Part shown: one piece after another, positions 51,408 through 61,941 of the stretch
Numbering within the stretch: position 1 is the stretch's first letter
Layout of the letters: every line of letters starts with the position of its first letter
Assembly: GCA_009801015.1 (NCBI GenBank)
Contig: VHZZ01000012.1
Location: 602,505 to 664,445 of the forward strand
Length of the DNA: 61,941 bases
Direction of reading: 5' to 3'
DNA from: Silene noctiflora
Taxonomy: Eukaryota; Streptophyta; Magnoliopsida; Caryophyllales; Caryophyllaceae
The notes under the pieces: model-generated
Told to the model about the DNA's origin: nothing
The model's database searches: none
The model's input: the letters and a program-made list of their open reading frames with translations, nothing else
Made by a program: the position numbers and the translations under genes

Positions 51408-51447
<40 letters not shown>

Positions 51448-51600
51448 TGATATACTCCGTTGAAGGACTAAGTCAAGTAATCGGCATTGCTGAATGAAGA
51501 ATTGAAAGATGAAGAAGAAGGGTTAATGTTTGGATCAAGGATGATTCATTGATTGGGGGTCGGATGGATTCAGGATTTTATATAAATAATTAAATATGCT
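50727..51600 (-). promoter_or_regulatory. ATG13 5' region with CCAA and AAT microsatellites
   Basis: On the plus strand a (CCAA)n run lies at about 50884-50918 and an (AAT)n run of about 12 units at 51409-51446. A TATA-like TATTTATATAAAA is read on the minus strand near 51576-51588, ~850 nt before the start codon, so the microsatellites would fall in the transcribed leader, possibly in a leader intron. Transcript structure is inferred only. Confidence 0.4.
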
Positions 51601-51651
51601 TAATTAATTAACTAACTTAGATTAGTGGACTACCAACTAAGGTGTAACTTA

Positions 51652-52081
51652 GTGCTTGTTTGGTTCATGCAACGTTAATTCATGTGATAATTTGCAACTT
51701 ATTGGAATCCGATTCCTTATATAATTGTCATATGACAAAAACATGTTTGGCTGCCTTGAAGATTTTCCCATGAATTAAACTCTCGTATTATGTTTGGTTA
51801 AACTATTCAGATTCACGTGATTTGATTTGTAAATACAAATATACCTTTATCTAATCTAAATAACATATTTTAAATACGGGTAAAATAGGTAAATGGGTAA
51901 ATTGGGTGGGGGAATACATGGAAGAGTTTCCAATTACATAGGGGGGTTAGGTAATCCAACTCCTAACATCGGGTAGAAATTGGAGACTTCGGTGCTCCCC
52001 CATTTTGCAGGATTTGAGGTAATCAAACGAGTTCCAAAAAAATGCAATTCATGGGATTTTGGTGGGCAAACAAACAAGCAT
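51652..52081. mobile_element. Harbinger/Tourist-like MITE, ~430 bp
   Basis: The left end GTGCTTGTTTGGTTCATG pairs with the reverse complement of the right end ATGCTTGTTTGTTTGCCC. The trinucleotide TTA flanks both ends (51649-51651 and 52082-52084). A 3-bp TTA/TAA duplication is the mark of PIF/Harbinger elements. The interior has no coding capacity. Confidence 0.65.
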
Positions 52082-52084
52082 TTA

Positions 52085-53460
52085 ATTTCAGTTCTTCTAA
52101 ATTCAATTCGGTTCCGATATTTTGCAATCAAATTTCAATAATTATTTGTTGCTCTTTCACATACATATTTTCATAATGTTTCCAAACTCTACCCTTTTCT
52201 CTACTAAAAAAAACTTGATTTTATCCTTTCTCAACCTCCAAAAACCTAACTAAATTTCACTCAAATTTTTCAATTATGGATTTTAATTCTCATATCAAAT
52301 GAGTAATTACTCTAATTTATCAAAAAATTACATTAATTTGCTTTATATATTACCCGAAATTGCATCATGCAGCTTCATTATTTTGTGTTCATTTCTAAAA
52401 TCGAAAACGGAAATTTCTTTCACAACTTCTTTCGACAAGTAATTAGTCATAGTACTTGATTGTTTTGCTTGAGGGAGATATTAGTCTAGGATAAATTTGT
52501 GAGATAAAAGTAAGGACAAACTTAATAGATACCAAACCAAGCATAATGAATATACTTAGTGTCGTTTATTCGATTTATCTCATAACATAAATAACTAACA
52601 CTTGACCGTAGGTGTAAAATTTATTATATAATGTTTCTTCAATTACTTCTTTCATCCCAAATTATTCTTCCTAGTTTGACTACTCAGTCTTCAAGGCATC
52701 ACTTTACTCGATTTTTCTCCTTTTTTTAAATAAATTTTCATTCAAAAAATACTTTGTGGAATATTTATGTGTAATAAATGTAAATATTTTATCAAGTTAT
52801 AATTTTTTCTATGACACCTATTAGTTTTCAAACTTTGACCGAAAAAGTCAGTTTAATAATGATCATCGACTGTATTCAAAAGGGAATAACAAATTAAACA
52901 AAACAAAGAAGGAAATCGAAAGAAAAAAGTAACCAAGTTTCATACATCTAAAAACTTCAAACTTTGTAGCTATGGTTAAATTATCTATCAAACTATTAAA
53001 CAAAAAAAAAAAATTAACAAATTCAAACTTTAAACAAATATGCTTTTTAGTCCATGGCTAACCTAACGACTCAATATGATGACTACCAAATTCGTGAATG
53101 TCGTCCAAGAAGTTGTCTCGGCGGTGAAGAGTGGGGTCGGGATTGCTTGTATTGTCATCGTCAAACGTCCACCCGAACTCCTTTACCAGCCCATCCTTCA
53201 ACAAATGTGTCTCGCTCCTGTCAATTTTTCACTGACTTTGAAGTTCACTCATTTGCTCCTAAAGATCCGCATTTTTTCTTTGCACACTGCACAACTACAC
53301 TAGGATTATATCGAGTCACCATTTCGAGTCGTAGTGCTAAGGGGGTGAACAACTCCCGAGCTACTCCGCCAAGTCTTAAAACTCAATGCTTCATATCAAA
53401 CTCTTTAATTAGTAGGTACAACCAAAACAATGTCAAACTCGCAAACATATATGTAACTTG
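52085..53460. other. AT-rich intergenic region, no recognised gene
   Basis: The stretch 52660-52870 has words reminiscent of a very old Stowaway copy (CCCAAATTATTCTTCCTAG, AAACTTTGACCGAAAAAGTC). From 53054 to 53476 the composition is less AT-biased and open in two frames (140 and 75 residues), but no family is recognised. It may be a captured or degraded coding fragment. Confidence 0.35.
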
Positions 53461-53659
53461 TGTTGAGATTACGTGATCTTGAGATATTGTATTCTGTAAT
53501 TTTGTAATCTTCTTGTTTATTTCTTTCTTGTGCTCATACTATTAGTTGTCAAAAATTATTGTAATATTTTCATATCTAGGTTAGTTTGTTTATCTTGTAA
53601 CCTTGTATAAATATTCTTTAATGAAATTATTCAAGATTTATGCCAATGGCTTTCTACAC
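53461..53659 (+). mobile_element. 5' LTR of a truncated copia-type retrotransposon
   Basis: About 199 bp, starting TGTTGAGATTACGTG and ending TTTCTACA, so with TG...CA ends. It contains a promoter-like CTTGTATAAATATTC near 53602. It is followed after one base by the primer binding site. Confidence 0.7.
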
Positions 53660-53660
53660 G

Positions 53661-53670
53661 GTATCAGAGA
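53661..53670 (+). other. Primer binding site complementary to initiator tRNA-Met
   Basis: GGTATCAGAG directly follows the LTR. TGGTATCAGAGC is the usual copia primer site; here the leading T is a C. Confidence 0.75.
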
Positions 53671-53726
53671 AACTGATCCACAAAACTCGACATCACCATA
53701 TCAACTAATACAACCCCAAACAAAGA

Positions 53727-54170
53727 TGAACCATCAAAGCCTTTCATCCCCATTAATGCACACTCTGTTGACAAATTCGACGAATTGAATTATCAACAGT
53801 GGTAATTTTAGGTCAGAGCCCTTCTTATCGGCTATGACCTCTACTCTTATGTCGACGGGACCTTGCCTTGTCCTGCCGCCACACTCGCAGATGTAACTTA
53901 AAAATCCACCCCGGACCTTGTCTATGCTACTTGGTATCGTCAAGATAAACTGTTGTTTGGTGCCCTGGCCAGTACACTCGACAAAACTGTTTCCTCCTTC
54001 CTCACCCGCACAAACACCTCCAAAGAACTCTAGGACACCCTTGCCTCGACATATGCCCTTCCGTCTCGGGTTCATATCAAACAACTGAAATTCAAACTCA
54101 AAAGTATCACCAAAGGATCCTCCTCTATTGCTACCTATATAAATGCTATCAAAAGTATCGTCATATTTAA
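53727..54170 (+). pseudogene. Broken copia gag fragment
   Basis: Conceptual translation across frames gives a gag domain of the copia type: PINAHSVDKFDELNYQQW, then VRALLIGYDLYSYVDGTLPC, a WYRQDKLLFGAL stretch, SFLTRTNTSKEL, and KQLKFKLKSITKGSSSIATY. Stop codons interrupt it (after QQW, near 53897 and near 54031), and the start is frameshifted relative to the domain. The similarity stops near 54170, with no protease, integrase or reverse transcriptase, so only the first ~0.7 kb of the element (LTR, primer site, part of gag) survives. It is non-functional. Confidence 0.8.
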
Positions 54171-55158
54171 GTCATTCTTTATTAAGCAATTCATATTCTA
54201 ACTACTTACACAGTTTAAATCCCTAACCCTGACCAACTAAGCTTCACAAGTTTAAGAGATAATAAAACAACTCAAGAGCTAATACTACTAGCTTAATTTC
54301 AACCTAAGTTCAAGTTTCTCAATCAACACTACGTCATCAATACCATCTTTTCACGGATTGTAACCATCTTTATCACTCCCACTTCAATGACTTAACCTAA
54401 AATGATGAATAATAATTTTATTTTTAAGGAAGTTGGTTAGATTATCAAGTTAATCAAACAAACTTCTTTTATGAGTATTTTAGATAAATGGATTATTTGT
54501 ATCGAAAGACCTATTTTAACCCAACCCGCATAAGTTTTGTGACGTGTTCGTGTCTATCCAATTAATAAATGAGTCACAATATTAACCCGAACCCGCTAAT
54601 TTCGAATCGAATTGGTGCCGTCGGGCCTGGTCAATAGCTAACCTCAAGAGTTGAGAGTCTCGAGACTGGTAAATTTTATCAAAATTATAACTATTATACT
54701 GCGAAAGTGGTAATTTTAGCCCCATTACTTTGGCTAATCGTAAGATTAAACTCCTTAGGTTTATTATAGTGATTAGACTCCATTAATTCAACAAAAAGTG
54801 AAATGAAGCCCCTAACCTAAAATAACATGAGAAAGTCAATATATCATATAATCATTAATCATATTACAAAAAGTGAATTGATTATATTTTCTTACAAAAT
54901 ACAATTAGAACATATCAATAAGAAGATATTTTAAATTATTCTTTAAAAATCAATATATTTATGTTTTATAAAAAAAAACTGATTTTTTATTTTTTTTCTT
55001 TACAAAATAAACAAATGTATATATTTTTTTTTTAAAAAAGCTGAGAAACTCTGAAAAAACGTTGATAATTTTTATAAAAAAGAGGAAGTAGAATTAAGAG
55101 TTGAATTGAGAAGGAAATAGATAGACAATAGTTGAAATACGAAATACGTCCGGTGAAG
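54171..55158. other. AT-rich intergenic region upstream of the C78 peptidase gene
   Basis: No supported gene. Near 54530-54620, words such as AACCCGAACCCGCTAATTTCG resemble ends of old transposons. Several poly-A/T runs lie between 54900 and 55060. Confidence 0.4.
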
Positions 55159-57038
55159 ATGAATATGTGTTGCTGCCCCGTTTGTGGAAATCCAATACCA
55201 AGCTATGAAATCGAGAGGTATGATTTCCTGTTTGCATATTAATTTTAGTCTAATTAATAATTAATAATTAATAATACTTGGTTGTTTCAAATAGTAAATC
55301 ATAAAATGCAGGCATGTGAACAAACACTTTGAGGATGATGATGATGATGATGATGATGATCAAATTGGTAGGGATTTGGAATTAGCTCATCAAATTCAGC
55401 ATGCCCCTCCTTCCCCTTCTTTTTTGGTACGATTTATCTAAAATTACCAAACTGGAACCCTAATTACATCAATACTTGTATTCAATTCTATTCTATTCTA
55501 TTCTTTGTGTTGCCAATCAATCAATCTATTTTCTATTTCTATTTTTAGGACAACTCCTCGTACTTGGATTTGCATTTCGATTCTGTTATTCCAGAAAGCA
55601 GTACTTCCAGGGATCATTCCAGGACCTCTCACCCGGATGAACCTAAAGATATTCATGTCCAAATTTGCTGCATCATAAGCTTACAGACCGAGGCCCTCTT
55701 TCATACAATTCAAGGTGGATTTATAAACTTACTAAAATCCTGTTTAGAGAGGGAAAAAAACGCCACAAGTATAGTCTCTGGATACGTTGATCATTTTCAA
55801 ACTGATCCCAAAGAGGACATGGGATGGGGTTGTGGATGGCGTAATATTCAAATGCTTAGCTCATATTTACTTAGGGAAAGACCTGAAGCAAGGGAGGTTC
55901 TGTTTGGAGGTTCAGCATTTGTCCCTGACATTGCTTCACTTCAAAGATGGCTTGAACTTGCTTGGCAGAGGGGTTTTGATAAACCTGCCTCCATTTATTT
56001 CAAGGGCAAAGTTTATGGCTCTAGGAAATGGATTGGAACAACTGAATGTGCTGCACTGTTGCATTCTTTTGGTCTTCGAGCAAAGATAGTTGATTTTGAT
56101 ATTAGTGCCGGAAAGACATGTGTAGGGAGGGTTTGTGGTCCTATGGATAAATTCCTTGTCAGAACCGACAATAGTCTGCCTAAGCCTTCTGATGTCTCTT
56201 TGCAGAATAATAAACAGTACCAGCTTCTTATTAAATGGGTTTGGAATTATTTTTGCAAAGACAGGCCCAAAGAATGTGGCAAGCAAAATGTTGTTGTTGT
56301 TACAAACAAGATGTGAGCGACTTTTGGCTTCTGTCTTGCATGGTTGTTAAATAGTTTGTTCAGTCACCTCTTCTTCAGTTACTAGCTTTTCCTAATTGTT
56401 TCTTACGGAGTACTATTTGTTGTGAGCCTTCGTGACCAGGCCCTTATATTTTCAACATCAAGGTCATTCAAGGACAATTGTTGGAATTCAAGCCAAGCAT
56501 CAAAAGAATGGAACAAAGCTCTACAACTTGCTGGTCTTGGATCCTGATCATGTAAGGATAACCTTTATGCTTTCGAGCTTCCAGTCACTCTACCTTTCTT
56601 TGTGATAGGGTGGTACTTTCTTCATATAACATGAGCTGTCGTTGGTTGTTAGGCTTTTAGTTTACAACTTTTTCCGAAATATGCAGTATCTTTATTTCCA
56701 GGCTAGTTTCTGTTTTTGAATCTGGTTAAAAGCTATATCTTATATGCTGGGCGCTGTGAATGTGGAACTGTTTCCAGAGAACAGAAGCTTTGGAGAAGTC
56801 ATTGAGAGAGAATTCAGGATGGCAGAAGTTTCTCAAAAGAGGACTTCATACCTTAAGGAATCCTCGGTACCAGGTGTGATTATCACAAATTCACAATAGT
56901 TGCATTCAGTGGCACTCACATTTTGTTAATGAGCTTATGAGTTTTCCTGTCCAGCTATGTTATGTTGATCCCGGAATTGCACGAGGAGAGGAGGCGGAGC
57001 AACTGAAGACTTTGCATAGTGTTCTTCTTCAATCGTAG
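55159..57038 (+). CDS. ZUFSP/ZUP1-type C78 cysteine peptidase (deubiquitinase) with an N-terminal zinc finger
   Basis: Six exons, join(55159..55217, 55312..55426, 55549..56312, 56440..56551, 56778..56873, 56955..57038), 409 residues, all phases consistent. Residues ~4-25 form a C2H2-type finger, CCPVCGNP...ERHVNKH, followed by nine Asp residues (a GAT microsatellite) and a possible ubiquitin-interacting helix (GRDLELAHQIQHA). The catalytic domain has DMGWGCGWRNIQML with the predicted nucleophile C153, then SLQRWLELAWQRGFD, KWIGTTECAALLHSFGLRAK, GHSRTIVGIQ with predicted His 322, and LLVLDPDH with predicted Asp 347. It ends LCYVDPGIARGEEAEQLKTL. The family cleaves ubiquitin chains, preferring K63 linkage in animal ZUFSP, and acts in DNA damage tolerance; related UFSPs act on UFM1. 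The zinc finger favours the ZUFSP side. All triad residues are present, so it is probably active. Confidence 0.93.
55331..55360 (+). repeat. Coding GAT microsatellite (poly-Asp)
   Basis: Nine GAT triplets in exon 2 of the C78 peptidase encode an Asp run between the zinc finger and the next helix. A change of whole triplets would be tolerated in frame. Confidence 0.9.
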
Positions 57039-57183
57039 AGCTGGCTCTTCAGTGTGCTTCTGGCTGGTATCTTCTATTTTTAAATTTTTTATTATTTTAT
57101 CTGATCTGATGCTTCTGTTCCTTTGCCTCTCTCATTGTTTAAAATCTTTTTTATTGATTGAATAAACTAAATGGTTTAATCTT
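57039..57183 (+). other. 3' region of the C78 peptidase gene
   Basis: Follows the TAG at 57036-57038 and probably contains the 3' untranslated region. No distinct signal can be fixed. Confidence 0.35.
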
Positions 57184-57817
57184 AAGGGTTAACTGTTGAT
57201 AACACCCTTATAAAACCAACTTTTTGAATCTTACTGCCTTTTATAATTTTTTTAGAACTTACACCCAATAAATCTTTTGTTGGAAAATTGCTTCAAATTG
57301 AAGAATCCGGTGAGATTGTTTAAAAAGTGACCGATTTACCCCTCACTTATAATACTCCTACCTTGCCCATTAATTTTCTCCTCTTTCATTACTTTTCCAC
57401 TTAAAACCTCTCACCTCCCATCAAAACACTTCATTAATCAATCATTCAAAATCCTTCCAACTTGTGAATGACGGTCTTATTGCTTGTGAGATGACATGAC
57501 AGTGAGAGAGAAAGCGAAGAAGATGAAGAAAGGGAGAAGTAAGAGAGGGGAAATCGATTGGAAAATGATTTCGTAACTCTCACATTCAATACATAAGAGT
57601 ATAAGGTGAATGCATAAAGGTAGGGGAAATTTTGTCATAAAAAATGAACGGAAGTGACCAAATTTTAAAATGGCCTGATTATTTTAAGAGATCTATGTTT
57701 TGGTAGCAATTTTCTATCAGATGTGATTTCTTTTGTGTATGTTTTAAAAAAAAATTATGTAAGGTAGTAATATTCAAAAAGTTAGTTTTATAAGAGTGTA
57801 ATCAACAATTAACCCTT
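57184..57817. mobile_element. 634-bp non-autonomous element with long terminal inverted repeats (MULE-type MITE)
   Basis: The left end starts AAGGGTTAACTGTTGATAAC then ACCCTTATAAAACCAAC, TTTTTGAATCTTACTGCC. The reverse complement of the right end reads AAGGGTTAATTGTTGATTAC then ACTCTTATAAAACTAAC, TTTTTGAATATTACTACC. Similarity continues through GAAAATTGCTT/GAAAATTGCTA about 100-120 bp inwards. The interior is purine-rich near 57500-57550 and does not encode a transposase. Long inverted ends suggest a Mutator-like origin; a 9-bp target duplication is not obvious. Confidence 0.8.
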
Positions 57818-59746
57818 TTCCTAAATGTCCTTCTTTGTGCTCTGTTGCTTTACTTTCTAAGAATTTTCTGGGGAAGGAGAAGATAACTTACTCCGTATTG
57901 ATCTAAGCTGTAAACCTGTAACTGAAGTTTTTTTGGTCATATACACCTTAGACATCAGAAAAAAGAAAACTAGGTAAACTTTGTCCACTGTTTGCGGCAC
58001 GACACGCAACAGAGCTGTAACTGTTCATAGGCCATTTATAAATGATTTTGTTTCAATTTCGGGATGTTCAAATGACTCACTAAACTACATGACGTTTGCA
58101 GCAGTCTATAAATGTAATTCTTGATGAAATTTCTATTATAGGTCATGCGAAAACAACTATTCTGTACTCTGCTAACACGAGGATAATGATGCTTCCATTC
58201 TAGCACTCGTATCTTGCAATAGGCAATAGTCTGAGATATAGTGATGTGTGTCGGCAGGTAGAATTCTGAGCATGACCATGACACTCAGTGTGTTGTGTCG
58301 TCGCCAACAACTAACAACAATTAGGTCATTTTATTCTGTAGATGCTGAGCCTCTCGACTGTGTTAAGAAAGGTTTGATAGAGCTTCTTGACACTTTAGGC
58401 TAATCCACCATATTCAGCGGCAGAAGTCCAATGTTTTTTCAAATTCTTGGCTTAATTTTCAGAGTGACTGACATGGTGTATGTAATGGACCTGGATGGGT
58501 GAATTTCAAGTCCTTTGTAATAGCTGTGATGGACGTATTCAGGTATTGTCCACATGCTCCTTAACCAACATCAAATGGGAAGTGTGTATTGAACCTTGGC
58601 GGCTCAGCTATAGAACTCATCTATGATCGAGTGGATCTCCATGAAGACAATTATGGATTGTGAGAGTTGATCTCATGAACGGGACAGTATAACTGTGATC
58701 ATGGTGCAGTTCAGGGTTTTGTTGAAAACCGTGTTATCTTTGATAGCTGTAATTGCAATTTGGATCTTCTTCATTTTTTCACCTTTCCATCCCCTCTCAA
58801 TGGCCCGGATTGTATTTTGGGGCGATTTAACCATCAATTATTTGATGAGGTGGAGAAATAATGATTTAAAATGGGTGTATAAGAGGAAATGGAGCTAATT
58901 TATGCTTTTGTCCACCTTAATGACGAGTAATAATTATGTTAATTTTGGCAAAATGTGTAAAAGATTCGAGTCTTGAATTGGTTCCTAGTACAAGTCCATT
59001 TCTAGGACATTTCCTGTGTGTGTCCAATTGTAGATGATGCATCAATATCTTGGTTGCACATGGAAATATGTGTTAAACAAGCACCGTATGCGTGCGTATA
59101 AGTGCTCGCTAATCTGTCTCATAGCGGTAAACAAATGATAGAAGAGAGGAAGTAATAATTAGGGATAAAACATGGTTAAAGAGACAGAAAAGGTAATTGT
59201 GAAATAGTCCCTTTTCTTTCCTTGGTCTTTGTACTACAAGTCTACAACCAAAGGACAACAAACAAATGAACGTGGAACGCACATTGATGACATGAATATT
59301 TATATAATGAAGAAGTTTCCATAATAGTTGAACGTGGGACGCACATTGATGATTGATGAAGGTGAGGCAACCAATATATTGAAATCCGGATTCACATGAT
59401 GCAACAATATTGAATGAATGAAGAAGGAAGCTTCCGTACGTAGCAGTCAGCAGATTAATTCCAACCAATAACCCGCCAACCAACAAAGCAGCCAAACCAT
59501 AACTCTCAAGTCTGAATCGCAAATAATTTTCCACGATCAAGCAGTCTGCAATAATGTCACATGATTCACATGCCTGTTGCCAGCACACCTAGACTAGGTA
59601 ATATATACTGTATAATAAAATAATGAGCAAAGAAAAAGATGTGAACCAGAAAGTGTGATGATATAAAGGAAGGATGATGGATGGATGAGACTTGGTAAAA
59701 GCAGATTATAATACTAGTATTTTGTGGGTTTAGGAGAAGTGAAACA
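57818..59746. other. Intergenic region upstream of the ER-body membrane protein gene
   Basis: No convincing gene. A possible relic exon near 58342-58403 (after TCTGTAG) could encode DAEPLDCVKKGLIELLDTLG and stop, and a 67-residue hydrophobic frame lies at 58695-58898; both are unassigned. An 18-bp direct repeat, GAACGTGG(A/G)ACGCACATTG, occurs near 59270 and 59331. The last ~100 bp before 59747 should be the promoter/leader. Confidence 0.4.
58695..58898 (+). CDS. Doubtful 67-residue hydrophobic open frame
   Basis: It encodes one long hydrophobic stretch (VLLKTVLSLIAVIAIWIFFI) followed by a basic end (WVYKRKWS). It could be a small membrane protein or chance. No family is recognised and no promoter is clear. 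Confidence 0.2.
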   Translation: MIMVQFRVLLKTVLSLIAVIAIWIFFIFSPFHPLSMARIVFWGDLTINYLMRWRNNDLKWVYKRKWS

Positions 59747-59963
59747 ATGGAGGTCCCATTTGAGAGAGAAGGAAGCGTGGACCTTCTTGATGAAACAGAT
59801 ACAGATACTACTACAACAACTACAATTACGACTACAACAACAAAAATAAGCATCAAGAATAATACTCCCACTCCTGCTCCTACTAATAAACCATTAAGTC
59901 CCACCAGCAGCGACAGCAGCGACACCAGCAACACCAGCTGTGTTTCTAATGAGCCTTCTTCTG

Positions 59964-60001
<38 letters not shown>

Positions 60002-61748
60002 TTTGAGTATTTTGCTGCATTGCCTAATCTTCAAGTTCATCTAACACCAAATCTAGGTAACTAAATCCTACTCTACTTTTATCTTCTTCTTCTTCTTTTT
60101 TTTGTTTCCATTTTTAATAAGTCAACTTTGCTTCCATTAATGTTTTTAGGGCTACCCTTGTACAAATATTCTACTCTTGATTTCAAACTTTTTAGCACAA
60201 AACTTGCCCAAATTGCCCAGACCGTAATTGTAGATCCACATTAATTCCTTACCTCCTTTTCTGGAAACTAAATCAGTTTGTTTCTTGCTTCATTCATGTA
60301 CGCACTGCTTGCTTAGAATTATACTCCGTAGTCCGTATCACACTGAGTAGTAGGGTTACTCATTTAGAATATGCAACACAAGATTTAATCCAACCCATCA
60401 ATTATCAACTAAACCAAACTCCTACTTTTACAATGGTCCAAATCACTCACCTTCTTTATTGTCTGACGAGTTTTCTTATTGCTTCACACTACACGTAATC
60501 TTTATTAACAGAACCTAAACAATGTCTTTGTTTTCTTTCAAAACAAAAAAAAAAAAAAAAAAACAATGTCATTGTTTAAATAATTAGGCTTGGTTCTTGC
60601 CTGCAGGAACCAATGGCTTTTCTGTCCATCAAAATGGTACCCCCGTTGTTCAGTCTGTTCTCAAAACCAATGTCGGAGATAACGAAATGGATGTCGGATC
60701 AAACAGTTCTACTTTCTCTAAGAGCCCAGATACTGCTGTTGGCCTCAAATATGTCGAGAGTTTGTTAGATGACAGCTCTGGTGGTGTTGTACCAACTGAC
60801 ATATATAATGCTGAAAATGAAATAGCGAGTCAAAATGAAAACGCGGGTGTACAACAAGCTCAAGTAGGTGAACCAGAAGTTGAATATGATGTTGAAAGGG
60901 TAATAAAAAAGCAGGAGACACATGATTTGATTTGTCCTAATTGTCGCACCTGTATTACCAAAAGGGTCATTCTACGCAGAAGAAAAAGGAAAGTTCAGGA
61001 AATTTCCCCAGCTGATGATGCTTTTGGGTCAGGACCGGATCAACTTGATTTGCGGGGAGATTCTGATTTTATAGCCGAAGAAAGTCAGCAGCCTTCTCAA
61101 GTTGGCGGGCCTCCAGATTCTCGCCTTGATGCCATTTCATGTTTCTCCTGCTTCAGCATTTTCGTCCCTAGTGGTAATGTTTTTCAAATCCATCTGACTG
61201 CTACAGTGTATCACTGCTATGTATTTCAAGCTTTATCTTCCAACATTGACCGCAACAAGTTATTTCAACCTATTTCTGTGCTTGGGCTATGATTGATACC
61301 TACGTTTAGGCTCAGAAGTTTAAACCACAGTTAGATGTTTTTGCCGTTGCTGCATTCTTTTCTTGAAGTCGTTTTAGATCGTCAGATGTTTTCCTTGTAA
61401 ATTTCTTAAGCATCATTATTATTGGATGGTCTATGTGTTCTATTATATACCTCAACTTCTATCCATGAAACAGGTAATAGCTAACAAGATATTGTTCTGT
61501 ATATTTTTAATGTTACCCAAATGAATTTTCCCTTGTTCTGGTAGGATAAATTTTGGTTTTGGGCTAAAGATAAGTTAGATGCTCTGTGTAATAATGGTTC
61601 TAAAGAAAGGGGAAGGGGGGGGGGGGGGGGGGTACAGAAGATTAAGATACTCCGGTAAGGTTCTTTTCTGACCACTGTGTTGACTTAACAGGAGAGGGAT
61701 TTCTTTGCTGGAGATTCAGACCTAAGGCAAATCTTTCTCGACAGCCAG
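59747..61748 (+). CDS. Membrane protein of ER body-like (VIT-like) protein, N-terminal part, gene cut by the window end
   Basis: Three exons seen, join(59747..60056, 60607..61173, 61692..61748), phases consistent (all phase 1); the last shown intron opens at 61749 and the rest is outside. Exon 1 starts MEVPFEREGSVDLLDE and holds Thr-rich and Asn-run sequence from ACA/CAA microsatellites. Exon 2 carries an acidic disordered part and then HDLICPNCRTCITKRVILRR with CxxCxxC, and ISCFSCFSIFVPSG. Exon 3 adds EGFLCWRFRPK. This Cys-motif module before a membrane part is typical of plant MEB1/MEB2-like proteins. Their C-terminal half resembles vacuolar iron transporters (CCC1/VIT); in Arabidopsis, MEB1/2 reside in ER bodies and can transport iron/manganese in yeast. 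The membrane half is not visible here, so the assignment rests on the N-terminal motifs. Confidence 0.75.
59967..60001 (+). repeat. Coding AAC microsatellite (poly-Asn)
   Basis: About twelve AAC triplets in exon 1 of the MEB-like gene encode an Asn run. Nearby ACA/ACT-rich sequence (59802-59850) encodes Thr runs. Confidence 0.9.
61616..61632 (+). repeat. Poly-G run in an intron
   Basis: An almost pure run of G just before the third exon of the MEB-like gene. Its length is liable to sequencing error. Confidence 0.8.
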
Positions 61749-61941
61749 GTAACTTATTAGTGCCGACTTTATTCAACTCCAAGCTTAGGTACATACTAGA
61801 TACTACCATCAGAAACAATGAATATTTTAAAAGCCATGTCTATGAGATTTGTCCAGCTTTCGGCAGCTTGCTATTTCTCTATTAGTCTTACTGAAGGCAT
61901 ATACTAAGCACTATTTCTCTTATGTTGCTGTTTATCGGATT

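Noticed and set aside
59109..59588. 159-residue minus-strand frame upstream of the MEB-like gene
   Set aside because: It has no recognisable domain, covers a direct repeat (near 59270 and 59331) and lies in the probable promoter of the opposite gene.
59566..60000. 144-residue minus-strand frame with leucine and valine runs
   Set aside because: It is the antisense of the Thr/Asn microsatellites in exon 1 of the MEB-like gene.

Overview
This is nuclear DNA of a flowering plant. Supporting evidence: split genes with plant-type GT/AG introns, plant-specific families (LSU, BIN4, DUF599, membrane protein of ER body), a piece of plastid ndhH, Stowaway-like and Harbinger-like MITEs, and a copia remnant primed by initiator tRNA-Met. 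The scattered word TACGGAGTA and the CTCCCTCC-ended MITEs suggest a Caryophyllales-type genome (beet/spinach/quinoa relatives), but this is only an impression. Two N bases (about 1504 and 1774) show that it is assembly sequence.

Layout. (1) 1-8874: a satellite array running off the left edge, with ~310-bp monomers organised as a pentameric higher-order repeat of ~1.69 kb; a plastid ndhH fragment sits inside one monomer. (2) 8875-19229: a gene island with a DUF599 membrane protein (minus), RNase P subunit POP5 (minus) and a small Cys/His-rich protein (plus), plus a candidate MULE-like element and two Stowaway-like MITEs. (3) 19230-39349: ~64 monomers of the same satellite superfamily (~312 bp), in the opposite orientation to the first array. 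(4) 39350-61941: a gene-dense stretch with BIN4 (minus, 12 exons), two LSU genes (minus), ATG13 (minus, 3 exons), a ZUFSP/C78 deubiquitinase (plus, 6 exons) and the 5' part of a membrane-protein-of-ER-body-like gene (plus, cut by the window end), with MITEs and a copia fragment between.

How the genes relate. The genic part is not an operon. BIN4 belongs to the DNA topoisomerase VI complex. The LSU pair responds to sulfur starvation, and both copies carry an EIL3/SLIM1-type promoter element at the same distance from TATA. ATG13 is the scaffold of the autophagy-initiating kinase, and C78 peptidases of this type remove K63-linked ubiquitin. The order BIN4-LSU-LSU-ATG13-C78 looks like the sum of two Arabidopsis duplicate blocks (At5g246xx and At3g4957x-9x).

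The most unusual observation is structural. The right end of array 1 and the right end of array 2 break at almost the same point of the monomer. Flipping 8875-39349 would reconnect the arrays head-to-tail with only about 8 bp missing, as expected for an inversion with one breakpoint inside a satellite.
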